Positions 5,619-6,894 of a stretch of 6,894 nucleotides of DNA are shown here, one piece after another. The notes beneath the pieces were generated by a model. The model worked only from the letters and a program-made list of their open reading frames with translations, was not told where the DNA came from and ran no database searches. Source of the stretch: Clostridia bacterium (GTDB lineage Bacteria; Bacillota_A; Clostridia; Oscillospirales; UBA929); NCBI GenBank assembly GCA_026001245.1, contig BNZR01000069.1, forward strand, positions 1 to 6,894. Direction: 5' to 3'. Position 1 is the stretch's first letter. The number at the start of each line of letters is the position of its first letter. Both the position numbers and the translations under genes were made by a program.

Positions 5619-5795
5619 ATGTTCAAAAAGCTCAGCCGCAAAACCCGCTCCGCCGCAGTGCTTATCATAACCGCCGTACTGGTGGTAGCGATACTGATAG
5701 GCGCGAAGATGGGCGAAACCCGCAAAACGATCCTAACCCCCGACATGATAGAGGAGTTGCAGTTATACAACCCCGAAGCCAACGGCGGCAAATAA
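5619..5795 (+). CDS. 58-residue single-span membrane protein in the importer operon
   Basis: A short reading frame follows the second permease with an excellent ribosome binding site (AGGAGGG, 5605-5611, seven bases before the ATG) that overlaps the permease stop. The product starts with a basic stretch (MFKKLSRKTR), then one hydrophobic span at residues 12-29 (AAVLIITAVLVVAILIGA), then a short polar tail with TPDMIEELQLYNPEA. By the positive-inside rule the N-terminus should be cytoplasmic and the tail outside. There is no lipobox. Codon use, including ATA for isoleucine, matches the permeases, which supports real coding. I do not recognise a family. Its position between permeases and binding protein suggests an accessory subunit that helps assemble the importer or contacts the binding lipoprotein, but this is inference. 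Confidence 0.8.
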   Translation: MFKKLSRKTRSAAVLIITAVLVVAILIGAKMGETRKTILTPDMIEELQLYNPEANGGK

Positions 5796-5809
5796 TTTGA
5801 TAATTCTCC

Positions 5810-5838
5810 GTGACAATATAAAGCGCGGGTATTATAAA
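5810..5838 (+). promoter_or_regulatory. internal promoter of the substrate-binding protein
   Basis: GTGACA (5810-5815) and TATAAA (5833-5838) are exactly 17 bases apart, each matching consensus at five of six positions. Transcription would begin near 5845, giving a leader of about 22 bases before the binding-protein ATG. It lies in the 71-base gap after the small membrane protein, the longest gap inside the importer operon. A separate promoter would let the binding protein be made in excess of the permeases. Confidence 0.6.
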
Positions 5839-5866
5839 TACAAACAAAAAATGGGAGGAACACAGA

Positions 5867-6894
5867 ATGAAACGCATTATCTCACTCATCGCGCTGACGC
5901 TGGCACTGCTTATGGTGTTCACCGCCTGCGCCACGGACGACAAACCCACAAGCGGCTCGACAACGCCGCCCCCTGCGGCCAACACAACCCCCGGCGCGGC
6001 AACTGATTCCGAAAAACCCAAGGAACCCTACGTACTTCACACAAGTACCAAAAAGGAATGCACATCCACCCCGTTCGTAGTGGCGGAAGCCAAGGGACTG
6101 TTTGAAAAGTACGGCGTTAAGGTCGAGTACACCGGCGAAATCGACAGCGCGGGCGACCAGCTGGCGGCGGTACTGAAAGGCACGAACGATTTCGAGACGG
6201 CGCTTCCCAACCAACTGGCCACCTTTGCGGGCGAGGGCGCGGAAATCAAAGCCGTATCCTACTTGCAGGTTGACCCCCCCGCAAGCAAAGAGGGGATTGC
6301 AGACATAACCAAGTTCCGTCACATGCGCTTTTACGTCAAGGCCGACTCGCCGCTTAACAAGATTACGGACTTGGCCGACTACAACAGCGGCGGCAAGATC
6401 AAAATCAGCGGGCGCGCCCCCAGCTGTAACTCCTTCATCCCCAGCGCGGCCTTCCGCAACAACGGCTTAGACGCGGAACGCTTGGAGTACGTGGCGTTCA
6501 ACGGTACAACCGAAATCCTGCAAGCCCTTGACTTAGGCAATATCGACATTGCCGGTATCCATCCCCCGTTCTACAAGCTGGCGGAAGACAGCGGTTATAA
6601 GCTTCTGTTCGACAGCGCGGACACGGGACTTGGGCAAGCGTCGGGCGCGGAGGTTGTTTACTTCTCTAACGATGTAATCAAAGAAAACCCCGAAGCCGTG
6701 CAGGCCTTTGTACACGCCATCAAAGAAGCGGCCATCTGGACGTTGGACAACATCGATGAGGCCATTGACCTAACCGCAAAATACATAGGGCAGGAAATCA
6801 GCGCGGTGCATTGGTACTACGGCGAAAAGGGCTTCCCGGCGCAGTACATCCAGCCCTGGATTGACGACCTTGTTATCAACGGCGCGTTGGAAGA
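5867..6894 (+). CDS. NitT/TauT-type (NMT1/SBP-like) substrate-binding lipoprotein, 3' end outside window
   Basis: The visible 342 residues have a lipoprotein signal (basic MKR, hydrophobic core, cleavage before C21 in FTAC), so the protein is anchored outside the membrane. A flexible Thr/Pro/Ala linker (about 22-53) leads to a type-2 periplasmic-binding fold of the NMT1/TauA/SsuA kind. Markers are STPFVVAEAKGLFEKYGVKV (67-86), GKIKISGRAPS (176-186), ALDLGNIDIAGIHPPF (220-235) and the helix starting ENPEAVQAFV (273-282). C65 and C187 lie in regions near the expected ligand cleft and could form a disulfide. The protein delivers substrate to the two permeases upstream. Its ligand cannot be named. 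The start has GGGAGGAA six bases upstream. Isoleucine is ATA in only 2 of 25 cases, unlike its neighbours, which suggests high expression. No stop is reached before the window ends. Confidence 0.92.
   Translation, partial: MKRIISLIALTLALLMVFTACATDDKPTSGSTTPPPAANTTPGAATDSEKPKEPYVLHTSTKKECTSTPFVVAEAKGLFEKYGVKVEYTGEIDSAGDQLAAVLKGTNDFETALPNQLATFAGEGAEIKAVSYLQVDPPASKEGIADITKFRHMRFYVKADSPLNKITDLADYNSGGKIKISGRAPSCNSFIPSAAFRNNGLDAERLEYVAFNGTTEILQALDLGNIDIAGIHPPFYKLAEDSGYKLLFDSADTGLGQASGAEVVYFSNDVIKENPEAVQAFVHAIKEAAIWTLDNIDEAIDLTAKYIGQEISAVHWYYGEKGFPAQYIQPWIDDLVINGALE

Overview
The window looks like chromosomal DNA of an anaerobic bacterium. A Bacillota (Clostridia-like) host is the best guess. The grounds are strong GGAGG-type ribosome binding sites, some GTG starts, consensus sigma-A promoters, a lipoprotein signal, a DUF4418-type membrane protein and a radical SAM enzyme of the NifB family. 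Genes are fairly GC-rich and the gaps AT-rich. ATA is common for isoleucine in most genes. The taxonomic call is inference only.

Layout. (1) Bases 1-79, minus strand: the first 26 codons of an IS5-type transposase that runs off the left edge. (2) About 80-375: AT-rich non-coding DNA ending in a near-consensus promoter (294-322) with a direct repeat and a palindrome just behind it. (3) 376-3865, plus strand: five closely packed genes. They are a small NifX-domain protein, a NifB-like radical SAM protein, a DUF4418 membrane protein with a Met/His/Cys-rich loop, an FtsX/MacB-type ABC permease and its ATPase. Four of the five overlap a neighbour by a few bases. The ATPase ends in a short tandem repeat that seems to have been added to its 3' end. 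(4) 3866-4038: a second promoter, then a leader of about 120 bases with a strong intrinsic-terminator hairpin placed between the promoter and the next gene. (5) 4039-6894: a NitT/TauT-type ABC importer. It has two permeases, an unrecognised 58-residue single-span membrane protein, and a substrate-binding lipoprotein with its own promoter that continues past the right edge. Its ATPase is not in the window and may lie downstream.

How the genes may work together. NifX and NifB proteins make or carry the iron-sulfur-carbide precursor of nitrogenase cofactors, but no nitrogenase structural gene is present here. The NifB lacks a cysteine and an internal stretch that I recall from classical NifB, so it may serve a nitrogenase-like enzyme encoded nearby. 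The DUF4418-permease-ATPase set could handle a metal or another need of cofactor assembly. The importer could bring in a small organic or inorganic substrate. The most notable points are this NifX/NifB-plus-two-transporters arrangement, the terminator-bearing leader before the importer, and the small membrane protein inside the importer operon.
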